In this document: piece by piece, positions 16,405 through 25,379 of the stretch
How the letters are laid out: every line of letters starts with the position of its first letter
How positions within the stretch are numbered: the first letter of the stretch is position 1
Assembly (NCBI RefSeq): GCF_051713825.1
Contig: NZ_JBIOQR010000001.1
Span: 496,001 to 560,000, forward strand
Direction of reading: 5' to 3'
DNA from: Enterococcus_K sp051713825
Lineage (GTDB): Bacteria; Bacillota; Bacilli; Lactobacillales; Enterococcaceae
Length of the DNA stretch: 64,000 bases
Made by a program: the position numbers and the translations under genes
Notes under the pieces: generated by a model
Databases searched by the model: none
What the model was told of the DNA's origin: nothing
Seen by the model: the letters and a program-made list of their open reading frames with translations, nothing else

Positions 16405-17738
16405 TTACTCAAAAATTATATTTTCGTAATAACCAGTATCGCCTAGTTCTTTGTCAATTCGGCCGCTTGAATAGACTTTAAAATTGTATAAGCCTCCTCT
16501 AGCGGAATTTACATCATTTGTTTTAATTTGGAGGTCGTAATAGCTTTCATTTACATCTATTTTTTCCGGTGCGTAATCATTCTGTGTTCGGAAAGAATCA
16601 ATAATCTCAAAATTCCCCTTTAGCCAGATTGTTTTGTTTTCTATTAACCAATCTGTCGCGGCTGAAGGATTTGAGGGAGCAATGTCTTTTGTTTTTCTAT
16701 GATTCATAATGTAGCCACTGATTAAGGAGGTATCTAGGTATTTTTCCGAAATAATAGAAAAGGCATCTTGTCTTTTAAGCTCTAATTTGCCGAAACTGTT
16801 CACCCTAAAGGTCCTAGAATATCCGCCACGTGGCTCAATTGCTCGCACATAGACTAAGTTGTCCTCCATAAATAGTTTATAATCGGTATTTTTTAAAACA
16901 ATCCCTCTATAAGCAACTTCTGCTTCTACCATGCTTTTTACCCATGCCAAGATTTCTTCTTCATTTAACTTTTTTGTATCAACTTCTAATGTACCAAGAT
17001 AGGTGTCAATAAAGTGTTTGACCTCTGATGTATCTAGATATTTTGTTGATATTGTCCTATAATCATTTTCGCTTAACTTTTTTTGAAGTTGTCCTAGGGC
17101 ATTAATTCTATAGGTGGCTAGAACGTCACCTTGACTGCCCAAATAAGTGATATACAATAATTGATCGGGACCTAGAGCGGTTTCTAAATCATCTCCTTGA
17201 TACTCAGAGTTTCTATAGGTGTTTTCTGCAATAATAACCTTTTTTACCCACTCAATCGCTTGCTCCGCGGACAATTTTTTTGTATTAACCTCTTTTATAG
17301 TATCGGCTTCATCAAGCACATTTTCTTCAGAACTACTACTACGAGTAACACTTTTTTAATCGGCTCAGTTTGTTTGTTCGCATTTTGAGTATGTACTGGC
17401 TCATAACTGTTGCTATTTTTACCAATTACATAAAGGGCAACAATCCCCATGACAACAATGGCTATTACTGAAGAGATGATTGTTAGTATCAGGGCTTTTT
17501 TTCGTTTTTTAAGCACTTGTTCCCAGCGCGCATTCTCTTCTTGTAGCATAAATTCTAATGCTCTGTATTGTCGATCCGTTGTCGCGTTGATCATCTCCAT
17601 TTTTAGTTCATGGACAAATCGTTCATGTGCGCGGTCTTCATTTCCGCGATTAATGTCAGCAGCAGCACTACTTATGGAACTGGCTATCTGCTCTGCATTT
17701 TGTCTGTTGCTCATTCTACTAAACTCGTCACTCATCAT
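16405..17738 (-). pseudogene. Membrane-anchored repeat protein split by a one-base frameshift
   Basis: Two overlapping frames read as one protein of about 444 residues. The first part (17738-17295) has a hydrophilic coiled-coil-prone N-terminus (about 1-80), a single membrane segment near 84-106 (ALILTIISSVIAIVVMGIVA) and an outside linker. The second part (to 16405) has two similar units of about 110 residues, each starting TKKL(S/N)xE(Q/E)xIxWVK and containing a KYLDTS motif, then a third domain. The frames join if one A is restored to the six-A run at 17352-17357 (read as T on the plus strand), giving a Ser/Thr-rich linker in place of the premature end. It could be a real mutation, phase variation, slippage or a sequencing error. 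Family not recognised; position between an exporter and a two-component system suggests an envelope-stress role. Confidence 0.65.
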
Positions 17739-17824
17739 TTTCCTCAGTTGTATTTCATCTTACCTATATCTAGACTCAAATTATTAAAAAGTAAGATAAT
17801 TATTTTTTTGTAGTCGCTTTTTTT

Positions 17825-18715
17825 CTATGTGTTTGAACGGATCGGTAACGTTATGTCGACCTGAAAGCTTGTTTTTTCGGTTGTCAGCTGAATGGTTCCA
17901 TCGAGTAACTCAACAAGCTCTTTGATGATATTTAAACCTAGACCTGTGCTCTTATTTTGGCGCGAGCGATCATTTGTCGTAAAACGATTCAGTAGGTTTT
18001 CATCCGGATCAATTGACTGTAAAGAGTCATTTTTTATGGTGAGAAGAATTTGATTAGGATTTTTCTTACCTGTGAAATGTGCTTTTGTCTGGCCATGTTT
18101 CAAAATATTTCCTAATAAGTTTTGAATTACTCGCTTTAAGACTGTTAAATCAGAAATTAATAAGAGATTGTCTTCTAGATCAAAGGATAGTTCGATATTT
18201 TTTGTTAAGAAATTTTCATAATAAACAAAAGCCTCCTCTTGAATTAATTGTGTGAAATTCACCATTTCGAAATCCATCTGTAATTTTTTCTCATGAATTA
18301 GTGTATATTCAACTAGGTAACTTAAGTAATTTTCAATAGTTAACAATCCACTCTCTGTTTTTTTTAAGAGCTCTTGTGTCGTGGAGTCATTTTGTTTTTT
18401 TAATAATAATTGCACATAACCCGATGAAACCGTCAGAGGTGTTTTTAAATCATGAGAGAGATTACTGAGCGATTGGTGAAACTCTTTTTCATTGTTCCAA
18501 TGTTCGCGATGTACTTGTTTATTTTTTTGAATTAGTTGATTATTTGAATCTAAAAAGCGCCGAATCAGGAAACTTTTTGATGTAGAGACAAGCTCAGCAT
18601 TCGTGTCATGTGTAATAATATAATCGAGTTGTCGATTGATATCGAATAAATTATAAATGATAAAAGCAAGATAACTAGTTAATAAGAGAACGAGTAAACT
18701 AAGAAAAATCACCAT
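17825..18715 (-). CDS. Sensor histidine kinase, single membrane segment
   Basis: 296 residues. One N-terminal membrane segment (about 1-22), no extracellular domain, a short helical linker, then the H-box SNLSHDLKTP with His88, N box NLLGNILKHG and G2 box KSTGLGLNII. The ATG directly follows the TAG of the response regulator gene. This compact build is typical of kinases beside lantibiotic-resistance transporters. Likely partner exporters are the ABC-2 pair at 14483-16190 (inference). Confidence 0.9.
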   Translation of the reverse strand: MVIFLSLLVLLLTSYLAFIIYNLFDINRQLDYIITHDTNAELVSTSKSFLIRRFLDSNNQLIQKNKQVHREHWNNEKEFHQSLSNLSHDLKTPLTVSSGYVQLLLKKQNDSTTQELLKKTESGLLTIENYLSYLVEYTLIHEKKLQMDFEMVNFTQLIQEEAFVYYENFLTKNIELSFDLEDNLLLISDLTVLKRVIQNLLGNILKHGQTKAHFTGKKNPNQILLTIKNDSLQSIDPDENLLNRFTTNDRSRQNKSTGLGLNIIKELVELLDGTIQLTTEKTSFQVDITLPIRSNT

Positions 18716-19396
18716 CTAGTTTTGCTCCTTTGCTAAACGAATTCCCATGCCCCAAACAGTTTCGATATATTCGCTATCAGGATCTGCGACTTTTAACTTT
18801 TTTCGGAGGTTACTTAGATGAACATTCAAGGTATTCTCACCACCTAAATAGGATTCTTCCCAAATTCGTTCATAAAGGTTTTCTTTTGAAAATATTTTTG
18901 TCGGATTAGCCAATAATAAATCAATAAGTTGATATTCTTTTCTAGAAGCTTCAATGGGTTGATTGAAAACACTAATTTGATAGAATTCTTCGTTCAGTGT
19001 TAAATTTTTGTACGTGCGTTTTCTTTCTTCAGTAGCAATGGGTTGATTGCGAAACTGAACCTCAATACGTGCTTCAAGCTCATCAAAATTAAAGGGCTTT
19101 GCAATATAGTCGTTTGCTCCAGCCTTTAAAAGAGTGACGGTTTTTTCTTTATCACCAATGGCTGTCATAACAATAACAGGCGTATGAACCTGTTGGCGAA
19201 TTTCTTTTAGAACTTGCTCGCCATCTTTTCCGGGTAACATTAAATCCAGTAAAATTAAATCATAGGAGCCACTACTACCCAATAGGGCGCCCTCTGTTCC
19301 CGTATGTACAATGGTCAGTTGCACAGTGTTTTGAAAGAATTCTCTCAAAAGTTGGCAAATATGTATGTCATCTTCAACAATTAAAATACGTTTCAC
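18716..19396 (-). CDS. OmpR-family response regulator
   Basis: 226 residues from GTG 19396, which has AAGGAG about eight bases upstream; a longer in-frame ATG lacks a site. Receiver domain with Asp51 in DLILLDLMLPGKDG and Lys in AKPFNFDELEAR; C-terminal winged helix ending NTLNVHLSNLRKKL and ETVWGMGIRLA. First gene of a two-gene unit with the kinase. Probably controls the nearby ABC-2 exporter and the frameshifted membrane protein. Confidence 0.92.
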   Translation of the reverse strand: MKRILIVEDDIHICQLLREFFQNTVQLTIVHTGTEGALLGSSGSYDLILLDLMLPGKDGEQVLKEIRQQVHTPVIVMTAIGDKEKTVTLLKAGANDYIAKPFNFDELEARIEVQFRNQPIATEERKRTYKNLTLNEEFYQISVFNQPIEASRKEYQLIDLLLANPTKIFSKENLYERIWEESYLGGENTLNVHLSNLRKKLKVADPDSEYIETVWGMGIRLAKEQN

Positions 19397-19654
19397 TCTG
19401 TCTACTCCTTCATCCTTTTTTGTTATCATATCATCAAGAAAGGGTAAAAATACAGTCTTTTTTTATGTTTTTTAAGAAATTTGATGTTATAGAAATAAGT
19501 GAGAGCCTTCATCGGAAATAAAACGCTTTGTTTAAAAATAGTCACAAATAGAAAATAATTCATTTGATAAATAATTTCTTTAAGATTCGTTAGGAAGAAA
19601 AGGAGAGTCCTGTTATAATAAATAAAAGATTTCAATGGGGAAAGTGATGGTGTC

Positions 19655-20614
19655 GTGTCGGTGGAAATTAGTGAGCAAAGAATTCCTTCAACGAATGATA
19701 AAAGCCAGTTAAAAGTGAAGGTTTGGCGACCAAAAAAATCAGTCAAAGCCGTTTTCCAAATCATTCATGGGATGGTTGAACATATTGAAAGATATGGTGA
19801 ATTTGCGGTGTTTATGGCTTCTAAAGGCTATCTTGTTGTCGGACATGATCATATTGGTCATGGGGACTCAGTAGAAGAGGAAGCGGAGTACGGTCATTTT
19901 GGCTCAAAGGATGGCAATCAAATCCTCGTAAAAGATGTGGCTAATATTCAAAAATATTTTGCAGAAAAGTATCCCGACATTCCGTATTTTATTTTAGGGC
20001 ACAGTATGGGCTCGTTAGTTTTGCGTAACTATTTGATTCAATACCCCGATGTTTCTTTAGCCGGGGCGATTCTGATGGGGACGGCACATGAACCGTTAAT
20101 TAAAATGAATGCAGCAATTTTGGCAAGTGGAGTTCTTGCTAAAGTGAAGGGGGACAAATATCCTTCTAAATTACTGGATCAATTAGCCTTTGGAGGGTTT
20201 AACAAGCACTTTGAACCAACGCGCACCGCAAAAGATTGGTTAACTCGCGATGAAGAGATGGTCGATTTGTATTTGGCAGATCCCAAAACGCAATTTATTT
20301 TTTCGACAAAGGCGTATCAGGATTTATTTATTTTAACAAAAAATGCGAGCAACCCTGCGTTACTTAGTCAAATAAATACGGAGCTTGCGATTTACTTAAT
20401 TTCAGGTGCTCAAGATCCTGTTGGGAATTTTGGGAAAAGCATCACAAAACTATATGAACAGTTAAAGGTCGATCATAAAAACGTGACGATAACGCTCGTC
20501 AAAAATGCGCGGCATGAAATTTTAAATGAAACCAACGCCTATGAAGTCTATCAAATGGTCTTAGATTGGATGGAGAAGAGACAATCGTTGACTAAAAAAA
20601 GTTCGACTAGTTGA
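19655..20614 (+). CDS. Alpha/beta hydrolase, monoglyceride lipase/lysophospholipase type
   Basis: 319 residues, no signal peptide. The fold's nucleophile elbow is GHSMG with Ser117, the oxyanion segment is IIHGMVEHIERYGE, and a late SGAQDPVG and ARHEIL supply the Asp and His of the triad. GHDHIGHGDS is also typical of the serine aminopeptidase S33 / monoglyceride lipase branch. Start is GTG 19655 with GGGGAAAG upstream. Cleaves mono- or lysophospho-esters, exact substrate unknown. Divergent from the two-component system; convergent with the DsbA-like gene through a shared terminator. Confidence 0.88.
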   Translation: MSVEISEQRIPSTNDKSQLKVKVWRPKKSVKAVFQIIHGMVEHIERYGEFAVFMASKGYLVVGHDHIGHGDSVEEEAEYGHFGSKDGNQILVKDVANIQKYFAEKYPDIPYFILGHSMGSLVLRNYLIQYPDVSLAGAILMGTAHEPLIKMNAAILASGVLAKVKGDKYPSKLLDQLAFGGFNKHFEPTRTAKDWLTRDEEMVDLYLADPKTQFIFSTKAYQDLFILTKNASNPALLSQINTELAIYLISGAQDPVGNFGKSITKLYEQLKVDHKNVTITLVKNARHEILNETNAYEVYQMVLDWMEKRQSLTKKSSTS

Positions 20615-20632
20615 ATAAATAGAGAAAAGAAA

Positions 20633-20690
20633 AACAGCCCAAGAAAGCTAACCTATCACGAAAACGTGACGGAAGTTTTTTTGGCTGTTC
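20633..20690. terminator. Bidirectional terminator between hydrolase and DsbA-like genes
   Basis: Arms AACAGCCCAAGAAA and TTTTTTTGGCTGTT pair with few mismatches around an inner CACG/CGTG stem. The A-run on one side and T-run on the other suit both convergent genes. Confidence 0.75.
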
Positions 20691-20704
20691 GTTTGTCTAG
20701 TCGA

Positions 20705-21418
20705 TTAGTCACAATTCCATTTACCATCTTCGAAATTGCAAGAGCCACCAAGTGCCTCATCTGTGTCTAGCGAAACCAAGGCAGGAGCCTTTTTTTCTTT
20801 TTCTAGCAGCTCACTAATGGTTGCAACGATGTTCTCTTTTGGTTGTGCGCCACTGATTAGATATTTCCCATCAATGATTAATGCGGGCACCCCTTTTAAG
20901 CCATACGCTTCGGCTAATTCAAAGTCTTTTTTCACAGCATTCAAGGTTTCGGTTGAGTGAAAAGCCTTTTGCCAGTCTGAAAAATTAACAGACGTCTCTT
21001 TTATTAAGTCCTCGATGACCACAACTTCTTCGATATTTAAGTTTCTGATAAATAAGCCTTCTTGTAGCTTGTCAAAGACCTCCCAGTAAGTTTCTTGTGT
21101 GCCAGTTAAAAGGGCTGCTTTGGCTGCGAGCAAACCATTTTTGGATGTGGGAAAATCAAAATCTGTTTGTTTCATTCCGTCAATATTAAAGCGATGTAAG
21201 GTATCGTTTTGGTTGGCGTGAGCCCAATGGTTTAAAACTTCCGGCTTGACGGCCTTTCTTGAACCAAACATGGCTTCAAAATCAGCAGGCTCCCACCCAA
21301 GTGCGAAGGAACGATGAATAATCTCAATTTCTGGTAACTCTTCTTTGACTTCTCTCATGCGATAAGACATTGGAAAACAGAAGCTACAAATCACATCATG
21401 AAAAAATTCTATTTTCAT
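20705..21418 (-). CDS. DsbA/FrnE-family thioredoxin-fold oxidoreductase
   Basis: 237 residues from the ATG at 21418, which has a near-perfect AAAGGAGG site; the frame extends 25 codons upstream without one. Thioredoxin fold with active-site CSFC (Cys11, Cys14) at the N-terminus, a helical insertion, and the cis-Pro region GLKGVPALIIDGKYLISGAQP. No signal peptide, so it is the cytosolic FrnE type linked to redox or stress handling. It is divergent from a marR promoter (now a duplicated, truncated copy), so a MarR-type regulator probably controlled it. Confidence 0.85.
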   Translation of the reverse strand: MKIEFFHDVICSFCFPMSYRMREVKEELPEIEIIHRSFALGWEPADFEAMFGSRKAVKPEVLNHWAHANQNDTLHRFNIDGMKQTDFDFPTSKNGLLAAKAALLTGTQETYWEVFDKLQEGLFIRNLNIEEVVVIEDLIKETSVNFSDWQKAFHSTETLNAVKKDFELAEAYGLKGVPALIIDGKYLISGAQPKENIVATISELLEKEKKAPALVSLDTDEALGGSCNFEDGKWNCD

Positions 21419-21483
21419 GGGAATCCTCCTTTTTTCAGTTGCTATATCAACTGATGTTAAATTCACTTTATTATTTTTTGTTT

Positions 21484-21677
21484 TTTGAGTCAATAATTAT
21501 GCTTGTCAGGTATAATAGAGCATAATAAGAAACAGGTCGAGAAAAGGAAAAAGAGGTGATTCTTTGGGGAACGAGGAACTTTCGGTTGTGTTACACGAGC
21601 TAGATTTACTCATTCATCAAGAGATAGATAACGAGCTGAGCCAGTTCGAGTTAAGTGTGGAACAATCGAGAATTATC
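21484..21677 (+). repeat. Left copy of a 194/195-bp direct repeat (marR promoter and 5' end)
   Basis: Identical to 26646-26840 except for one A in a homopolymer (five A here, six A there, just before the AGAGG site). It holds a TATAAT -10 element (21511-21516), the ribosome site, the TTG start and the first 38 codons of a marR gene. The two copies bracket about 4.97 kb of unrelated DNA carrying the bacteriocin remnants. Confidence 0.95.
21564..21677 (+). pseudogene. Truncated marR copy (first 38 codons)
   Basis: TTG start at 21564 with AGAGGTGA upstream. The first 38 codons match the intact gene at 26727 exactly, then the sequence leaves the MarR frame for an IS66-like remnant. The winged helix is absent, so this copy cannot bind DNA. 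It still carries its promoter next to the DsbA-like gene. Confidence 0.9.
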
Positions 21678-21860
21678 AACTATATTTTTGATGTCTATTC
21701 AGATGCCTTTTTCCTTTTTTGCGGCAATCGATGTGAGTGCTTCAAACTTTTTAATTCGGAATCCGTCTTGATTGAACCACAAGGCCTAGAATCGATCCGT
21801 TCGTCGACCACAAAAAAGAAAAATGGAGGGCTCTTGATAGACATTCATAGCCTATTAATC
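21678..21860 (+). pseudogene. Remnant of IS66-family tnpB (orf2)
   Basis: Immediately after the repeat the frame reads DVYSDAFFLFCGNRCECFK, which matches the conserved DPFSDALFLFCNRRRDRIK block of IS66 TnpB proteins, then degenerates. Only about 25 residues are recognisable, so this is a scar and not a gene. It marks the left junction of the inserted segment. From 21860 to 22058 I see nothing further that can be named. Confidence 0.5.
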
Positions 21861-22058
21861 TTGAACAACAGCCGTTAACCCATCAATTCCTTTAATACAG
21901 CGTAGAGAATATACTTATTGATACCATTATAGACAGCCAACTTTGTTTGACCTGTATGAAGCGTTAGGCAAGTTGTTTCTCTTTTGAAGAGGGGGATGTA
22001 GTAGGTGCGAAAAAGGGAATAGTTCAACTGGTACGAGGGTATCCAATTTTTTATTGAA

Positions 22059-22451
22059 TCAGCGATTATCTATGTAATTCTCTTTGATTTGATTCTTAAT
22101 CCATAGAAAAACCTCATTATTATTAATTCCATTTTCTGGCGTCCAACTTAGTTTAGAACTAACCTTTCCATTGTTGAACGTAACTAGTGAAGGAGTATAT
22201 TCAATAGAATATTGTTCTTTAAACCTATCCCACTTGACATCATCAGTATAGAGATTCATTATATTTAAATAGTTTATTTTTTTCTGGAAACTATTTTTTT
22301 TAACAAAATTTAAAAAATCAGGCTCAAAATTAGAGCAATCAGAACAATTTGTTCGTCCGATATAGTAAATGACTTCACTAGACTTATTGATGTCTGTTGA
22401 AAAGTTTTCTATACTAACTGAATTTAATATATCATAAACTTCAGGTATCAC
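22059..22451 (-). CDS. PedC/BrcD-like thioredoxin-fold bacteriocin accessory protein
   Basis: About 130 residues. VIYYIGRTNCSDCSNFEP carries a CxxC redox motif in the form typical of class II bacteriocin accessory proteins (PedC/BrcD), which help disulfide formation or export; the late YTPSLVTFNNGKV gives the cis-Pro strand. The open frame begins inside a hairpin at 22481, so the start must lie further in; GTG 22451 is given but its AGGA is too close, and the start is uncertain or lost. Downstream of the GG-leader peptide and small membrane genes on the same strand. Confidence 0.55.
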   Translation of the reverse strand: MIPEVYDILNSVSIENFSTDINKSSEVIYYIGRTNCSDCSNFEPDFLNFVKKNSFQKKINYLNIMNLYTDDVKWDRFKEQYSIEYTPSLVTFNNGKVSSKLSWTPENGINNNEVFLWIKNQIKENYIDNR

Positions 22452-22464
22452 TCCTAAAAATATA

Positions 22465-22498
22465 CAGTAAGTGCATCTCAATATGAATGTACTTACTG
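22465..22498 (-). terminator. Hairpin between the small membrane gene and the PedC-like gene
   Basis: Arms CAGTAAGTACAT and ATGCACTTACTG on the minus strand with one mismatch, followed by TATATTTTT. It could end the peptide transcript or lower expression of the accessory gene. Confidence 0.6.
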
Positions 22499-22524
22499 CA
22501 TATGTAGTAATGTTCTAGGTAATA

Positions 22525-22776
22525 TTAGTCTTCTTCGATTGGATGCGTTTTTTCATCTTTTTTTAACATAGTATTGTAATAAACATATGCACACAATCTC
22601 CAAATAAACAAAGGAATAAAAAAATATCCAGCAATCGTACAATTTCTGAGATATATAAAGTCCTTCGAATATATTGCAATAAATGTACCTATTAAAATGA
22701 TTAAGACTGGGGTAAAGAAAGCTACAACATGGACAATACTAAACTTATGCAAATATGTATCCATCCTGTTTACCAT
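22525..22776 (-). CDS. Small membrane protein, candidate bacteriocin immunity protein
   Basis: 83 residues (79 if ATG 22764 is used) with two clear hydrophobic segments (about 14-34 and 45-68) and a charged C-terminus (KKDEKTHPIEED). It overlaps the end of the GG-leader peptide gene by 32 bp in another frame, an arrangement common for a bacteriocin and its immunity protein. No family recognised; no strong ribosome site, so it probably relies on coupling. Role is inference from position and build. Confidence 0.5.
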   Translation of the reverse strand: MVNRMDTYLHKFSIVHVVAFFTPVLIILIGTFIAIYSKDFIYLRNCTIAGYFFIPLFIWRLCAYVYYNTMLKKDEKTHPIEED

Positions 22777-23128
22777 CTATTATGTCTAGACCATAAGCTG
22801 CGATTCCACCTATTGATGCATTCATGACTGTTAAGCCAATATTTAATGCACCTAAAAAGGCTTTTCCTACAGCTGATCCAAAATGTCTAGATAATTGAAT
22901 AGCAACCCCACTTGCTAATCTTTTTCCTACACTACTTTTTAATAATTTTCGTACTTTTAGTGCCGAAGAGATAGCGCCCCATCCTGCAATACAAGCGGCT
23001 GCCGCGTCAATGATTGTCGCAACATTTCCTCGTTTATTCCACCAATGTTTTCCAAACCCTCCGCCATCTAAATACATCATTTCTTCTTCTGCTACGTCTA
23101 CATACTGCTTTGGTAGGATTAATTCCAT
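22745..23128 (-). CDS. Bacteriocin-like precursor with double-glycine leader
   Basis: 127 residues with an excellent AAGGAGGAAGG site. The first 23 residues form a leader ending EEEMMYLDGG, the type cut after GG by C39-peptidase ABC transporters. The mature part (about 104 residues) starts GFGKHWWNKRGN and is cationic with many Gly, Ala and Ser and two long amphipathic or hydrophobic helices (IDAAAACIAGWGAISSA, VGKAFLGALNIGLTVMNAS), as in pore-forming class II peptides, but much longer than usual. The local transporter is broken, so export would need another system. I do not recognise the mature sequence. Confidence 0.65.
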   Translation of the reverse strand: MELILPKQYVDVAEEEMMYLDGGGFGKHWWNKRGNVATIIDAAAACIAGWGAISSALKVRKLLKSSVGKRLASGVAIQLSRHFGSAVGKAFLGALNIGLTVMNASIGGIAAYGLDIIDGKQDGYIFA

Positions 23129-23159
23129 TTTCCTTCCTCCTTCTTTTTATTTTTGAGGC

Positions 23160-24430
23160 TTCTTATTTGAATACAACATTTTCAAATATTAGGGTTCCTT
23201 TTATGGAAATATCCTTGATGCATTCTTTATTATCAGCTTCTTCAATATCCAAGTCCATCAATTCTGATAGGCGAACCATTGCAATTTGAGCTTCTTGATA
23301 AGTTAGTTGTAAAGAAACTAACTTTTGAATTGGATTTATGAAATAGCTACTTAATGTTTGAAATACCATTAAACCACCAATAGATAAGGTACCATTAATA
23401 ATTGATAATGCTCCAAAACCGATTATGAATACATTACTCAGGTTTCCTATTCCAGATGATAGGAAACCTTGTATATTGCTAAGTAGACCTTCTTCGTATC
23501 CTAACTTTAAGACTTTTACAAATCGATTTTCTAGTCTATTGATATGACTGTTTTCGTTTGTATAAGCTTTTACTGTTTCTATATTTTGAATTGATTCTAT
23601 TAGTTGAGAATTCATTGTGGATCCAGCTTCCATTTGTACATAATTTTATACTTTTATATTTTCTCTTGTATATATATTAAAAGTACGTCTATAAGTACTA
23701 CGAACAACGTTACACTAAACAATAAACTATTCAGTTTAAATAATGCGAAGCCCGTAAATATAGCTAAAGTAGTATCCAGAGCTAATGAGATAGATACCTG
23801 AGAAAAAATGTCTTTTATCGTCATTGCATCTTGAAATCTTGTTAAAATGTCACTAACTTTTCTAGTTGAAAAAAATTCGTATGGAAGTCTTAATATATGA
23901 CTGTAGTAGCCTAGCAATATGGGAAGATCTATTTTTCTAGATAGAAACAATAGTACATAACTTCTAAAAAATTCTAAAAATATCTGAATGAATCCTATAA
24001 TCGCAAAAATCAAGACATAAATATATAAACTTTTTCTTAATTGATATGGAATTGTTTCATCGAATATTATTTTTGAAAACAAACTCGATATGATTCCAAT
24101 AATAGTCAGCACTAGTGAAGTTATAATAATGGTTAGCAACAGTTGCTTTTGAGGCAACATTACTTGCTTAAATAATTGCCACATCGATGTATTTTTAAAT
24201 CTGCTTGTCTCAAATTCACTTTTAGGGATTAATAAAATCAATACACCTGTAAATGATTTTTTTAAGAATTTAGTCGCATATTTAACTAATCCTTTTTCTG
24301 AGTCAGATACAAATATAGTATTTTTCTTAATTTTGTAAATCACAACAAAGTGATTCATTCCTACATCATTTATTACTTGTGCAATTGCTGGTAAAGTATA
24401 TGAGCTTTGTATATCATTAATTTGAATTTT
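23160..24430 (-). pseudogene. C39-peptidase ABC bacteriocin transporter, truncated and frameshifted
   Basis: Reading leftward from about 24430 the frame gives the end of a C39 peptidase (LPAIAQVINDVGMNHFVVIY, including the catalytic His) but the catalytic Cys part is absent. The membrane domain follows (24358-23654), stops at TAA near 23654, and resumes in another frame (EAGSTMNSQLIESIQNIETV) to 23163. It ends just as the nucleotide-binding domain should begin (GTLIFENVVFK), so Walker A, signature and Walker B are missing. The LagD/ComA-type protein would be about 700 residues; less than 60% remains. It sits upstream of the GG-leader peptide it presumably exported. Confidence 0.8.
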
Positions 24431-24509
24431 TATAATTATAATTTTATACTAAGAGTATAATAAGATTGAATTTTTGTTCCGTATCCCAACACTTACGAGG
24501 AGGAATGCT

Positions 24510-25379
24510 ATGAATGAATTTGGAAGGATAATTAGACATCTACGTTTAGAACGGTCTATGACACAAAAAGAGCTTTCAAACGGAATATTATCAAGATCTC
24601 ATTTATCAGAATTAGAGCGTGGGCATTATTTTTGTTCTTATGATAAGCTCTTGCTTATATTGAGGAAGCTAAATATTAATTTGTTAGAGTTTGACTCTTT
24701 GTTAGATAACAGTGTCTTTAAAGAAGAACTATTATTTCAATCAGAATCAGTTCAGTCAATTAATAGCCATAATTTGGAAAAGATTGAAGCTAGTTATAAA
24801 AAATTGAACAGTTACATTGATAATTTAGATAGTCCTTCTATGCGCTTGAAACATTTGCGACTACTTTATCTAGCTGTTTTTGATTATAATAAACATGGAA
24901 AGATTAACACTCCAGAAAAATATGAATCTATCTCTGTTTACTTGCTAAGTATTGATAACTGGAATTTTTATGAGTTAAACTTGCTAAATAATTTTCTTTT
25001 CATATTTCAGCCTAATGTTTTAACAACTATTTCAAAGAAATTACTATACAAATTAGACCAAGATAATCATAATAATATGAATCACAAGCAGATTCTTATA
25101 AAAACACTAATTAACATAAGTGATTTATATTTAAAAAGTGGTGACTATTCTTATTCAAAGAAGTTTAGTAAAAAGGCTTATGAATTATCACTTAAAAATA
25201 ACATGCTTTTCGAATACTCTCTTTCAAAAATAAACTATTATTTAGCGAATATTGGATTATACAAAACCATCAACCCTGAAATTTATGAATTTATCTCTTT
25301 CCTAAGATTTTGTGAATACGGTACCTTGGTAGATGCAATTGAAAAAGACATCCAATATTACGTTAATTCACAAGATTAG
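24510..25379 (+). CDS. Rgg/MutR-type transcriptional regulator
   Basis: 289 residues from ATG 24510 with an ideal GAGGAGGA site; a longer TTG-started frame is unlikely. The N-terminal helix-turn-helix is typical (FGRIIRHLRLERSMTQKEL, RSHLSELERGHYF), followed by an all-helical C-terminal domain of TPR-like repeats that in this family binds short signalling peptides. It is divergent from the broken transporter and probably controlled the bacteriocin genes. The last codons coincide with the truncated end of an IS982-like element, so the C-terminus could be slightly altered. No adjacent peptide pheromone gene was found. Confidence 0.8.
   Translation: MNEFGRIIRHLRLERSMTQKELSNGILSRSHLSELERGHYFCSYDKLLLILRKLNINLLEFDSLLDNSVFKEELLFQSESVQSINSHNLEKIEASYKKLNSYIDNLDSPSMRLKHLRLLYLAVFDYNKHGKINTPEKYESISVYLLSIDNWNFYELNLLNNFLFIFQPNVLTTISKKLLYKLDQDNHNNMNHKQILIKTLINISDLYLKSGDYSYSKKFSKKAYELSLKNNMLFEYSLSKINYYLANIGLYKTINPEIYEFISFLRFCEYGTLVDAIEKDIQYYVNSQD

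Noticed and set aside
19426..19764. 112-codon minus-strand frame between the response regulator and the hydrolase gene
   Set aside because: It covers the divergent promoter region and the first part of the hydrolase in antisense, with a composition of low-complexity Phe, Leu and Tyr.
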